53,466 nucleotides of DNA from contig JACPVX010000006.1 in assembly GCA_016191555.1 (NCBI GenBank), forward strand, positions 1-53,466, written 5' to 3'. Below the pieces are notes generated by a model. The model was not told where the DNA came from. It made no database searches and was given only the letters and a program-made list of their open reading frames with translations. The position numbers and the translations under genes were made by a program. Below, in pieces: positions 8,320 to 16,700 of the stretch. Every line of letters begins with the position of its first letter. The stretch's first letter is position 1. Origin of the DNA: Bacteroidota bacterium (GTDB lineage: Bacteria; Bacteroidota; Bacteroidia; Cytophagales; Cyclobacteriaceae).

Positions 8320-9543
8320 CTAATTTATTTTTTCCTCCACTTTAGGAATGAATCGTCTTTTGGGCATTCGAATTTTGTTGGAGACTTTTCTTGTTACAGA
8401 AACCAATTTCTGTTCATTTAGCAAAAACACCACTCCCAGGAAAATCCAAAACAAAGTATCGCGCAAGCCATTGTGCGTAATACTATAAGCAAAAATAGGC
8501 AGGAAGTACATCAGCTCGAAGAAAGTACTCTTGTTGAAAATGGCAAGAAGAAATCGAATAAAAAAGGTAAACCCAATTATTCCATAACAAAAAATGAGTG
8601 TCCCGAACGAAGAGTGTATTTCACCTGCATCGAGTAATGTACTGAATCGGTTGTATCCACCCTCGCCAGCACCTAGTATCATGTACTCAGGATCATTTAC
8701 AATTCGGTCATATCCCCGCCCTTCATAGGAGTCATCTTTTGATTCACCAATGGTTTGAAAACGATTAAGAGAATAATTGAAAAGTTTGGTACCCAATTCT
8801 TGCTGCGAAATAAAAAATCCTCCAATGGTAATGGCAATGGCTAATACAATAAACTGACGGATGCTAAAGAGTCCTTGATTTAATACAGCTAGAGTAATTA
8901 GGATTAAAGAGCCAGCCAGAGCCGCTTTGGAAGAAGAAAGCAATGTGAGAAAGAAAAAACAAAAATAAGATATCAATTGAAAGTAGATGGGCATCTTCAC
9001 ATATCGAACCGCATAAATAAATAGCGATCCGGAGAGCAAGGCATAATATCCTAGTTGATTCGGGTTGTTAAAGAAAAGGGAATTGCGCGTTCCCAATGAA
9101 CCCATAGCAAACGATAATGCAACCTGAATGATCATGCCCAAGCCGATGCCATAGGTAGTGTAAGTTAAAAATCGATCTTTAAATGCGCGTGATAAAACGA
9201 CAATGGAACGAAGTGCGAAAAAATTAAAAATATAAAAGAACGAATGCACAAAAGTCGGAAATCGTTTTTCAAAACTTTGATCAATAAAAAAATACCAGAT
9301 CGTGTTTACGATTGCTACATAGATTACAAACATTCTATGTCGATCTACCAAAGTAGACTGCACTCCGGGTAGTGGCTTTAGGCCTCTAAAAAAAATGTAC
9401 ATGAAGAGCAATGCCATAATCCAATCAGCGGGTTGCGGCATACCGCTTCCAAAAACCAAAAATGGATTAAGGATAAAAAACAAAAACCAAGCATACAATA
9501 GCCAGTTTGGAAGTTTAAGCGTAGATGTTTTGCTAATGGCCAT
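8320..9543 (-). CDS. O-antigen/EPS polymerase (Wzy-like)
   Basis: A 407-residue polytopic membrane protein with about ten to eleven hydrophobic segments, small loops and one larger polar region (about residues 255-310: GESKDDSYEGRGYDRIV, LGAGEGGYNRF). The pattern fits the O-antigen ligase/polymerase superfamily. Position in a locus with flippase, Wzc and Wza makes Wzy the best reading. It would polymerise the repeat units in the periplasm. Wzy proteins are poorly conserved, so this rests on topology and context. The start overlaps the upstream glycosyltransferase. Confidence 0.75.
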   Translation of the reverse strand: MAISKTSTLKLPNWLLYAWFLFFILNPFLVFGSGMPQPADWIMALLFMYIFFRGLKPLPGVQSTLVDRHRMFVIYVAIVNTIWYFFIDQSFEKRFPTFVHSFFYIFNFFALRSIVVLSRAFKDRFLTYTTYGIGLGMIIQVALSFAMGSLGTRNSLFFNNPNQLGYYALLSGSLFIYAVRYVKMPIYFQLISYFCFFFLTLLSSSKAALAGSLILITLAVLNQGLFSIRQFIVLAIAITIGGFFISQQELGTKLFNYSLNRFQTIGESKDDSYEGRGYDRIVNDPEYMILGAGEGGYNRFSTLLDAGEIHSSFGTLIFCYGIIGFTFFIRFLLAIFNKSTFFELMYFLPIFAYSITHNGLRDTLFWIFLGVVFLLNEQKLVSVTRKVSNKIRMPKRRFIPKVEEKIN

Positions 9544-10711
9544 TCACCAAATTTAAAATATGGTTGGTAATGTAAGTTACACTATCTCCTCTGTTTGCCA
9601 ATTGTGTTTTTATGTAAGCAAGTGATTTCTCTTTGAGTACTGATTGGTCGACTGTAATCGCATTCCAAACATGATCTGTAAAATCTGTATCCACATCGAT
9701 GCCTACCGCACTTCCTGATTGAACATAATCAAACACAAAGCCATGCCCCGGCAATTTGATAACACCAATAGGCACGTTCACCATCATCGATTCCAATCCT
9801 ACGGTTGAAGCTAGTACGATCGTCAAATCCATCTTTTGCAAATACTCGAATAAAGAAAACTGCTGCGCCCAAATGATTCGATTCGTGGCAATGGTAGCAG
9901 CTGCGGATTTGAATGATTCCAAATCTTCACGCGGATGTAACCGAACAAACAAATGAATATCTCGCTCATCCATCATTTCTTTCATGGACTGCACGAACTT
10001 GGTAAACAATCGGATCTTCTCATCATGTGAACAAAATCCCTGATCATCTACCGGGTTGGAAACATATAGAATGTTATACTTGGCAAACGGGATTTGATTG
10101 TTTTCAAATTTCATCTTCTGATTGAAGATAGTATCGAATCGGGGATTACCTGCAGAAATTACTTTAGACTTAACTCCAAGGTTTAGAAAATAGCGAGTAG
10201 AAGCTACTCCCCAAGTCAGAATCTCTTTCGCCCCATTTGTTCCGTAAGGCATCCCTCCTTCTTCGTTGGGAAGCGGAAACCGAATACCTTCCTGAAAAAG
10301 AAGAAAAGGAATTTTTTTCTTAGTAAGCCATTTGCAAATTTTACTAAATGGGTAAGCAATGTCATTAGGAACCACTGCCCAATCTGGCGCAGGTTGATTG
10401 ACCGGGCCCAATTCTTTCTTAACCTTTAAATGCCAGATGACCTCGCGAATCAAGTTGCGTACGATCGCCTGGTTGCCTCCTATGTATTTCTTACCGGTAG
10501 ACGTGCTGGTGCCCTTTAGTTTCAAACTCGCCAAACACACATACGGAATACGTAAGTCCTGCAGCTCCTGAACCGGAGTTTGCATTCTTCTGAATTCACA
10601 AAGAGAAATAAGCACTACCTGAATTTGATTCAGTTTCAATTGCACCATAACTGGCTTGACCATTTGCCAATGATGATTGGGATTAGAAATATAAAAGTGG
10701 ATCACTTTCAT
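9533..10711 (-). CDS. Putative GT-B-like capsular glycosyltransferase
   Basis: A 392-residue soluble protein with a GT-B or UDP-GlcNAc-2-epimerase-like look. It begins VIHFYISNPNHHWQM. The second half has a KYNILYVSNP strand start, HLFVRLHPRED (an R-L-H-P motif shared with CDP-glycerol and capsule transferases) and IVLASTVGLESMMVNVPIGVI as the donor-site loop. I cannot place it in a named CAZy family. It probably transfers a sugar or sugar-acid residue. Start and stop overlap both neighbours, so it is translationally coupled inside the EPS operon. Confidence 0.6.
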   Translation of the reverse strand: MKVIHFYISNPNHHWQMVKPVMVQLKLNQIQVVLISLCEFRRMQTPVQELQDLRIPYVCLASLKLKGTSTSTGKKYIGGNQAIVRNLIREVIWHLKVKKELGPVNQPAPDWAVVPNDIAYPFSKICKWLTKKKIPFLLFQEGIRFPLPNEEGGMPYGTNGAKEILTWGVASTRYFLNLGVKSKVISAGNPRFDTIFNQKMKFENNQIPFAKYNILYVSNPVDDQGFCSHDEKIRLFTKFVQSMKEMMDERDIHLFVRLHPREDLESFKSAAATIATNRIIWAQQFSLFEYLQKMDLTIVLASTVGLESMMVNVPIGVIKLPGHGFVFDYVQSGSAVGIDVDTDFTDHVWNAITVDQSVLKEKSLAYIKTQLANRGDSVTYITNHILNLVNGH

Positions 10712-11844
10712 TGTTCGATGGCCGAAATGTAACTAGATATTGCTTCTTCTACACGAAATTTTTGAACTGCCAACTGCCCTTTCGCGCGAAGCGTTTGAGA
10801 CAGTGATGGATCTGTTAACACTCGCTGCATGGCTGCCGCTAACGCTGCCGGATCTTTCACAGGAACCAACAATCCGTTTTCACCCGGGTGATCAATAATT
10901 TCATCTGGCCCGGAAGGGCAATTAGTTGAAACGGCCGGAGCACCACAAGCCATTGCTTGTATCAGCACCCCGGGCATGCCCTCATGCAATGATGACAAAA
11001 CAAAGAGATCGCACTTTGAAAAATACTTGAAGGGATTGATATCAAATCCGGCAAAGTGAACCTGATCCTTCAAGTCTTCACGAATCAGATTTTGAATTGA
11101 ACTCATCAGTGGCCCTTCGCCCAAAAGAAACAACCGGCTTGGCACTGTTTGGTTCAACAAGTGGAATGCCTGAATCAATGAGGTGTGATCTTTCTGATAA
11201 ACAAATCGACCGGCATGAACAATCACCGGCATATTGCGATCTTTTGCAAACCAAGGATGATCTACCACTTCATTCGCCTGAGCCGCAACGGATGGTTCGA
11301 TCATGGGATTGTAAACGATATGCACTTTCTGTTCCGGCACGAGCAACCATTTTTTCATATCCTTTCGTACACCTTCCGACACCGCAGTGAGTTGGTTGGC
11401 AAATCGATAAAAGAGAAGCTTAGCAATCACCATAGTCAATCGCTTCACGCGACTTTTGCCGGGAGGAAAAAGAATGTTGCGTTCGGACAGCACCGAACGC
11501 CATTTACGAAACGGGCTTAGGAACGAAGCAATGGCCAATGGAATATTCGTACCTCCGTCAATTGAAAAAACTACATCAGGTGTTTCCTTTTTTACAAATC
11601 GTAAAATGGGTGGAACAAAAAACCACAAGCTGGTAACATTGGCGCTCGTAACCTTTACATCTGCCGGCAGGCTTTTTAAATATTCACCTTCCGACTTCAT
11701 TAAAAGCAAAGAAACTTCATACTGAGATCTATCCAGATGATGCAATAGAATAGAAGCAACGCGCTCTGCTCCACCCTGCCCCATCGCAGACTTTACAATT
11801 ACTACTTTTTTTCGTTTATGACTATTCATTGATATCGGTGACAA
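10708..11844 (-). CDS. Glycosyltransferase family 4 (GT-B)
   Basis: A 378-residue GT4 enzyme. The N-terminal motif GQGGAERVASILLHHL is typical of the GT4 acceptor domain. The C-terminal half has VIVHAGRFVYQKDHTSLIQAFHLL, RLFLLGEGPL and the donor-site motif SSLHEGMPGVLIQAMACGAPAVSTNCPSGPDEII. It should transfer a hexose, HexNAc or related sugar to the repeat unit in the cytoplasm. The gene overlaps the 6-phosphogluconolactonase-like gene upstream by 23 bases, and an ATGA overlap joins it to the next transferase. Confidence 0.85.
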   Translation of the reverse strand: MSPISMNSHKRKKVVIVKSAMGQGGAERVASILLHHLDRSQYEVSLLLMKSEGEYLKSLPADVKVTSANVTSLWFFVPPILRFVKKETPDVVFSIDGGTNIPLAIASFLSPFRKWRSVLSERNILFPPGKSRVKRLTMVIAKLLFYRFANQLTAVSEGVRKDMKKWLLVPEQKVHIVYNPMIEPSVAAQANEVVDHPWFAKDRNMPVIVHAGRFVYQKDHTSLIQAFHLLNQTVPSRLFLLGEGPLMSSIQNLIREDLKDQVHFAGFDINPFKYFSKCDLFVLSSLHEGMPGVLIQAMACGAPAVSTNCPSGPDEIIDHPGENGLLVPVKDPAALAAAMQRVLTDPSLSQTLRAKGQLAVQKFRVEEAISSYISAIEQ

Positions 11845-12514
11845 TCATTGGATTTTTTGATGTCAGCATGGCTGTTTGCACAGGGCTCATACTCGAGTGT
11901 GGTGTTGCGGTCAAGCTTTTCAAAATCTCGTTCTTTTCTGCACCCAGCAAAAGTAAAACTACTTCATGTGATTGGATAATTAGAGGCATTGAAATACTTA
12001 ATCTAACTTGTCCGGTGGCTGGATGTATGGTATGAAAAGCTAATGATGCTGATTTTGCTTCAATCAAATTTGAATGAAAAATAGATGCGGTATGCTCATC
12101 GGTTCCGGCTCCTAATAAGATAAAATCAAAACCTTGTTGGTCGATGAAGTTACGCTTCAATTCTTCCTGATACTTTTCGATTGCCAACCTTGGATTGGAT
12201 AAATTAGTATGAAAAGGATAAAACTGAGCGGGAATGGTTGTCAGTCCCAATCGACTGGCTTCGCCAAAATTACTTTCTTTGTTTTCAAACGGAACCCATC
12301 GTTCATCCACCCAAAAGAAGTTCACTTTATTCCAATGGTGAAATTGCTCAGCACGTTTGATTAACTCTTTAAAAAATGGTGCTGGAGAAGACCCTCCCGA
12401 TACCGCGACATTAAAAACACCTTTTGCGGAAACAGTTTGATTGCCTAGATAAAAAAAATGAGTCGCTAAAAAATCAAAAGCCTCCTTGCGTTCCCAAAAG
12501 CGCTTAATTTCCAT
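11822..12514 (-). CDS. 6-phosphogluconolactonase-like sugar-phosphate lactonase/isomerase
   Basis: A 230-residue member of the NagB/6-phosphogluconolactonase superfamily. It has the phosphate-binding VSGGSSPAPFFKEL loop and the lactonase signature FFWVDERWVPFENKESNFGEA, followed by LGAGTDEHTASIF. This points to lactonase rather than glucosamine-6-P deaminase. The pentose-phosphate neighbours zwf and gnd are absent. It overlaps a HAD phosphatase and sits with a 2-hydroxyacid dehydrogenase, an epimerase and a cytidylyltransferase. That suggests recruitment to make an EPS sugar acid, which is inference. A housekeeping pentose-phosphate role is the alternative. Confidence 0.75.
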   Translation of the reverse strand: MEIKRFWERKEAFDFLATHFFYLGNQTVSAKGVFNVAVSGGSSPAPFFKELIKRAEQFHHWNKVNFFWVDERWVPFENKESNFGEASRLGLTTIPAQFYPFHTNLSNPRLAIEKYQEELKRNFIDQQGFDFILLGAGTDEHTASIFHSNLIEAKSASLAFHTIHPATGQVRLSISMPLIIQSHEVVLLLLGAEKNEILKSLTATPHSSMSPVQTAMLTSKNPMIVTDINE

Positions 12515-13169
12515 TGGGCCAAATTGCGTTTACTTCCAAAAGAGAGTCTACCACACTAATAGAGTCTTGTTGTTGCCAATACAAACTCAGCATTTGTGAA
12601 TTGCGTGCAATAAAATTCAGCCCCGTTTCTTTGGCTGCTTCATAATCAGTAGTGGCATCGCCAACAAACCAGCAGGCTAAAGGATTGAGTTTGTACTTCT
12701 CGATCATTTCTAAAACAATCTGAGTTTTAGAACGAGGTATGCCACATACTTCTTTAAAATATTTGGACAAATCGCGTTTAGCCACAATTTGTTTTAGTTC
12801 TTCTTCCGGTGTTCCTGATGCAACGAAACAGATACACTGCTGATGGATCAATTGTAGAAGTTCTAACGCACCCGGCACGAATGGTGATTGGACTACTTTA
12901 TCAAAAGCCAAATTTGAAAACTCTTTACCCAGCTCCTGACTTTCTATTTCCGAAAGTGGTTGATGCAAAAGATTCTCGTATATCCATTCAAACTTCTTGT
13001 AACGCGATACGCCTTGATTCTGCAAGTGATGTTGCTTGACTGATTCTTGTAAGTGCGGGTATTGTTTAAATAATTCAACAAACGCTTCTGTTTTTACATC
13101 AGCAGATTCCAGTATCACTCCATCAAAATCAAAAAAAACAGCTTGGGGAAATGATTTCACGCTATGCAC
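12504..13169 (-). CDS. HAD-superfamily phosphatase
   Basis: A 221-residue class I HAD hydrolase of the Gph/beta-phosphoglucomutase-like type. The nucleophile Asp is in AVFFDFDGVILESADVK, the Thr/Ser motif is CFVASGTPEEEL, and the C-terminal acidic motif is CWFVGDATTDYEAA. A helical cap follows motif I. It most likely removes phosphate from a sugar or sugar-acid phosphate before CMP activation. It overlaps the SDR gene by eight bases and the lactonase-like gene by eleven. The substrate is unknown. Confidence 0.8.
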   Translation of the reverse strand: MHSVKSFPQAVFFDFDGVILESADVKTEAFVELFKQYPHLQESVKQHHLQNQGVSRYKKFEWIYENLLHQPLSEIESQELGKEFSNLAFDKVVQSPFVPGALELLQLIHQQCICFVASGTPEEELKQIVAKRDLSKYFKEVCGIPRSKTQIVLEMIEKYKLNPLACWFVGDATTDYEAAKETGLNFIARNSQMLSLYWQQQDSISVVDSLLEVNAIWPNGN

Positions 13170-14049
13170 TTTTTTCGTTGTGAATCATTTCGATTACCTG
13201 AATGAGTCCCTGACCCATGTCGACATATTCATTAGAAACGAGTTTCTTACCGATCTTCGGTGTAAATGTGTAGGGCGTAACAGAATAATGTCCGGATGCC
13301 GCACCGTGCGTATTCTTAAACTGAATCTTCACTTCTTTGCCCAATATCTCACCAAACATATTGAACAAATCCAAAATCGATAAGCGATCGTTGCCTGTTA
13401 ATGTGAGGTGTTTATTAGCATAAGCATCATCCATTGCTTTGGTGCTTAACAAGGCAGCATCTTGTACATGGATGTATTCGCGCTTATCATCCTGCGATCC
13501 ATCGTAGATGATTTCTTCATCTTGCATTACTTTCTTCAAAAGACGATACACACCATTGGATTCATTGGTGCGTGTTCCGTACAAGCTTCCAAATCGCAAG
13601 ATTGTATACGAAAGTCCGTAGCGCGAACCGTACTCTTCTATGTAGTTTTCGCAGGCTTGCTTGCTGCATCGGTAAAAGCCTCCATGCGTGCTGTACACAT
13701 AAACAGTACTTCCGAAGATGAATCGTTTTACTTGCACCTTTTTACAAGCCTCTAACAGATTCACGGTTCCTAAAATATTTACCTCAACTGTTTCGCGCGG
13801 TTTATCTTTGGCCACGTTCAAATCGGCCAGTGCCGCGAGGTGATAGACTGCATCAAATTTTTGCTGAAACAATTGATCTAAAAATGCTTCATCGAGAATG
13901 CTACCTATTACCATCGTTTGGCGCGCGGGTTGCAAATAGGTAGAGGGTGTTCTATCCAGAATGGTCACCTCATGACCGGCATCAGTCAGTGCATCAGCCA
14001 CGTGACTGCCCAAAAATCCTGATCCACCGGTGACTAATACTTTACTCAT
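13162..14049 (-). CDS. NAD-dependent sugar epimerase/dehydratase (extended SDR)
   Basis: A 295-residue extended short-chain dehydrogenase. The Rossmann glycine motif is VLVTGGSGFLGSHVADAL, the NAD-ribose region is VYHLAALADL, and the active-site Tyr-Lys pair is in YRCSK. The catalytic Ser/Thr region is FGSTVYVYS. It lacks the Asp-Glu pair expected of a 4,6-dehydratase, so a 4-epimerase or reductase role is more likely. It overlaps the hydroxyacid dehydrogenase and the HAD gene on either side and belongs to the same module. The exact nucleotide-sugar or sugar-phosphate substrate cannot be told. Confidence 0.8.
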   Translation of the reverse strand: MSKVLVTGGSGFLGSHVADALTDAGHEVTILDRTPSTYLQPARQTMVIGSILDEAFLDQLFQQKFDAVYHLAALADLNVAKDKPRETVEVNILGTVNLLEACKKVQVKRFIFGSTVYVYSTHGGFYRCSKQACENYIEEYGSRYGLSYTILRFGSLYGTRTNESNGVYRLLKKVMQDEEIIYDGSQDDKREYIHVQDAALLSTKAMDDAYANKHLTLTGNDRLSILDLFNMFGEILGKEVKIQFKNTHGAASGHYSVTPYTFTPKIGKKLVSNEYVDMGQGLIQVIEMIHNEKSA

Positions 14050-14971
14050 TGTTCTTAAAATAATTAATCAAATTGATGGCGGCCTCTAACTCCATATTGG
14101 TGCGTGTCTCTAAGGTAAATGTGCCAACATGCGGTGTTAAGACAACGTTTGGCAATTGAGTGAGCGATCCGGCATACGGCTCCTGATCAAAAACATCGAG
14201 ATAGGCGCCCGCGGAAATATTCGCAATTAAGAATTGGTGCAACGCCTGCTCTTGAATTAGATCACCTCTGGATGTATTTAAGATGAGCACATCGCGTTTC
14301 ATTTTAGCCAGAGATTCGATATTCAATAAACCCTTCGTTTCAGAAGTAGAAGGAATATGTAAACTGATAATATCTGCCTGACTCCAAATCTCATCGAGAC
14401 TACTGACATTCTTGCCGAACAGTGGATCGATGGATGAAGTATAGAATGGATCGTAAATTAAAAGTTTACAAGAGAACCCAGACAACATACGCGCTACCGC
14501 CTGCCCCACTTTTCCAAAGCCGATAATGCCCACTGTTTTGTTTGAGATATTCACACCCATTTTCTTTTCCCATTTCCCGGCAACTAGCAGTTGGTGTTGC
14601 GAAACGATCTTCCGCGAAAGCGCTAACAAACCGGAAATGGTCAATTCAGCTACGGCCGTTACATGAACCTGTGGCGTGTTGAACAACAAAATGTTCATTG
14701 CCCTTAGTGCTTCTTTGTCGATACCATCGGTGCCTGCACCACAACGTGAAATTACTTTTAGATTCGGCAATTTATCTAATACACTTTTAGGGTATGCTTC
14801 TGTGCCCGCAATTACTCCATCTTTATCGGCCATTAACTCGATAGTTTCCTCCGATGTTAATTTGCGTTTGAGAGGATTGATCACGTATTCAATACCCGCT
14901 TCGGTCAGACGATTCAATGGCTCCCTGCTTTCGGTAGCAAAAGAAGAAGTGGAGATGAGGATTTTCTTCAT
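14042..14971 (-). CDS. D-isomer-specific 2-hydroxyacid dehydrogenase (SerA-like)
   Basis: A protein of about 309 residues in the phosphoglycerate/2-hydroxyacid dehydrogenase family. It has a catalytic-domain start KKILISTSSF, the CGAGTDGIDKEAL stretch, the NAD-binding VGIIGFGKVGQAVARML, an Arg/Glu pair region (LNTSRGDLIQEQAL) and the catalytic His in LTPHVGTFT. The ATG at 14971 is preferred to 15031 because the family begins there and it leaves a 19-base gap after the cytidylyltransferase. It lacks the ACT domain of biosynthetic SerA. It probably interconverts a 2-keto and a 2-hydroxy acid, which is unusual between a cytidylyltransferase and an SDR in an EPS locus. Confidence 0.82.
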   Translation of the reverse strand: MKKILISTSSFATESREPLNRLTEAGIEYVINPLKRKLTSEETIELMADKDGVIAGTEAYPKSVLDKLPNLKVISRCGAGTDGIDKEALRAMNILLFNTPQVHVTAVAELTISGLLALSRKIVSQHQLLVAGKWEKKMGVNISNKTVGIIGFGKVGQAVARMLSGFSCKLLIYDPFYTSSIDPLFGKNVSSLDEIWSQADIISLHIPSTSETKGLLNIESLAKMKRDVLILNTSRGDLIQEQALHQFLIANISAGAYLDVFDQEPYAGSLTQLPNVVLTPHVGTFTLETRTNMELEAAINLINYFKNNE

Positions 14972-14990
14972 GATTGTAAATGGCTGCAAT

Positions 14991-15737
14991 TTACCATTCC
15001 CATGGAGATTTTTTAATTCGCTCAGCCACATCGGCCGGGTTTTTCAACCACCATTCTGAGATACCTAAATCGAAGTGAGTGTGGATGTCTCTGCCAGTTA
15101 CCCAAGTACGAATAATGGGAAGTGATTTCTTCCCCATCCACCACCAGGGGCTTACCCCATCGCGGCTCTGAACAGTTTGCTTTCTAAAAGCCCAAACTCC
15201 CTGATCGTAGTAATAGGCTTTTGGATACGACTGACGCTCTGTCGAGACATTTCTGTTTTTATCGCCATACGGTTCTAAGATTCCGGCCTCATTAATGGAC
15301 ATGGCACGAAGTGGGTGGTCGTCTTGGGCTTCCCACACTGTCATACATGAATCTAAATCCGGGCGTTCGTCCAGTTGCGTCAGGCAATGATCAATGATCT
15401 TTCCGTCAATCATTACGGTATTTCCTAAAAGCAATACGACATTTGCGAGGTTCTTCTCGCGCGCATCTACGTACTCTACAGCATGTTTGATAACATCTCC
15501 ATGATTGATTGAATCACCACCCAGTTCTTCAGGGCGCTGAATAATTTCCGCACCATACTTGATACTTGCTTGGGCTATTTCCGCGCCATCGGTGGATACA
15601 TACACCTTATCAATTTTCAGAGCATCTTTCGAAGCTTTAATGGGGTAGTAAACCAAAGGCTTACCTTCTACCTCATATACATTTTTATTGATGATGGATT
15701 TGCTTCCAGCGCGTGCTGTAATAATGGCTACGTTCAT
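14991..15737 (-). CDS. NeuA-like CMP-sugar-acid cytidylyltransferase
   Basis: A protein of about 248 residues in the acylneuraminate/KDO cytidylyltransferase family, activating an acid sugar with CTP to CMP-sugar. The N-terminus MNVAIITARAGSKSIINKNV is the CTP-binding P-loop (A-R-x-G-S-K). KVYVSTDGAEIAQ and the LLLGNTV region follow. Family members usually read L-L-Q-P-T-S at this last position, so the substrate may differ. The start at 15737 is set by this motif; an ATG 33 bases upstream also exists. It is the first gene of a five-gene module and has a promoter-like site upstream. Confidence 0.82.
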   Translation of the reverse strand: MNVAIITARAGSKSIINKNVYEVEGKPLVYYPIKASKDALKIDKVYVSTDGAEIAQASIKYGAEIIQRPEELGGDSINHGDVIKHAVEYVDAREKNLANVVLLLGNTVMIDGKIIDHCLTQLDERPDLDSCMTVWEAQDDHPLRAMSINEAGILEPYGDKNRNVSTERQSYPKAYYYDQGVWAFRKQTVQSRDGVSPWWWMGKKSLPIIRTWVTGRDIHTHFDLGISEWWLKNPADVAERIKKSPWEW

Positions 15738-15789
15738 TTTCTTATTAGTTGTATTTTTGGCTTGTAACAAATGCTAACACAAGATCCTA

Positions 15790-15797
15790 CAAAAGTA
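15790..15797 (-). promoter_or_regulatory. -7 promoter element before the CMP-sugar-acid module
   Basis: The minus strand reads TACTTTTG, a perfect TAnnTTTG, in the 63-base gap between the methyltransferase and the NeuA-like gene, about 53 bases before the ATG. This is one of the few real gaps in the EPS cluster. No TTG is seen at -33. It suggests an internal transcription start for the module at 11822-15737. Confidence 0.4.
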
Positions 15798-15800
15798 ATT

Positions 15801-16700
15801 TTAATTGACGGATTTAATAGCATAAATGCCTAAGGAACCTGCCGTTCGGTAAGAATGCAGAAAAGCGTATTTCCTTCCCTTCGCCAATCGTAAGAATGCG
15901 TTGAAGATGTTTTGCCAAATAAAGAATAGAGGTTTTAATTTACGGGTACCTGTTGCATGGGATAAAGTGCTTGGTATAAAACCCCAGCCGGGCCACATAT
16001 CTTTTAATTCAAATTGGCTGCTCTCGCAAAGTTGATACATACCGCCTGGCGTAAAGTGAAAGCACGATTGTCCGTGCCAGCTTTCCCAAAAGCTTCCGGT
16101 GGCAATTAAACTACCCCCTGGACTCAATACCCTGCTCATCTCCTTAAAGGCAACAAATGGGTTGGCAAAATGTTCCAGTGTGGCTGTTGTAACAATTAAA
16201 TCAAAGCTAGCATCCGCAAATGGTAATCGATGTGCGTCAATCAAATACTCTGCACCGCTGGACCAATAGTCAACTGAAACAATTTCGGTAAAGCCAGTAC
16301 CTTGCAAATATCGCTTTGTTCCTCCATTACCACATCCTAGGTCTAGAATTCTTATACCACCGCCTTTTGAGGAAAGCAGTTCTTGCAAATAGAACATACT
16401 TTCTTTGTGCAACTTCGTCCCAAATTTTTTCAATACTTCACCCCTACTCAATCCTTCGAATGGGGAATTCGTTGCTCTTCCAAAAGAATGAATGTCTTTA
16501 AAGGCCAGCAATTGCTGGGGGAGCTTGAATTTCACCTGATAAACGGTTGATACATCAGTGGCGCGTAAATCTATTACTTGTTTGCCATCAACTGTTTCAT
16601 AACCATATTTCTGGCCACATTTTTGGCAGGTTAAACCATTTTCTGTTGTTGTTAATTCTGCAAAGTCCAGAGGGCAAACAAGTGAAGTTTTCATTAACAT
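15801..16700 (-). CDS. SAM-dependent methyltransferase with N-terminal zinc ribbon
   Basis: A 299-residue class I methyltransferase. Residues about 8-35 form a Trm112-like zinc ribbon (C-P-L-D near the start, then C-x2-C). The SAM motif I is RILDLGCGNGG, followed by an acidic SVDYW, and IVTTATLEHFANPFVAFKEMSRVLSPGG for motifs II-III. It probably methylates a sugar hydroxyl or amino group of the EPS or its precursor. It shares a one-base overlap with the upstream GT4 gene. The methylated position is unknown. Confidence 0.8.
   Translation of the reverse strand: MLMKTSLVCPLDFAELTTTENGLTCQKCGQKYGYETVDGKQVIDLRATDVSTVYQVKFKLPQQLLAFKDIHSFGRATNSPFEGLSRGEVLKKFGTKLHKESMFYLQELLSSKGGGIRILDLGCGNGGTKRYLQGTGFTEIVSVDYWSSGAEYLIDAHRLPFADASFDLIVTTATLEHFANPFVAFKEMSRVLSPGGSLIATGSFWESWHGQSCFHFTPGGMYQLCESSQFELKDMWPGWGFIPSTLSHATGTRKLKPLFFIWQNIFNAFLRLAKGRKYAFLHSYRTAGSLGIYAIKSVN

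Noticed and set aside
11822..12514. Reading the lactonase-like gene as glucosamine-6-phosphate deaminase feeding amino-sugar synthesis
   Set aside because: The DERWVP...SN signature is that of 6-phosphogluconolactonases, not NagB.
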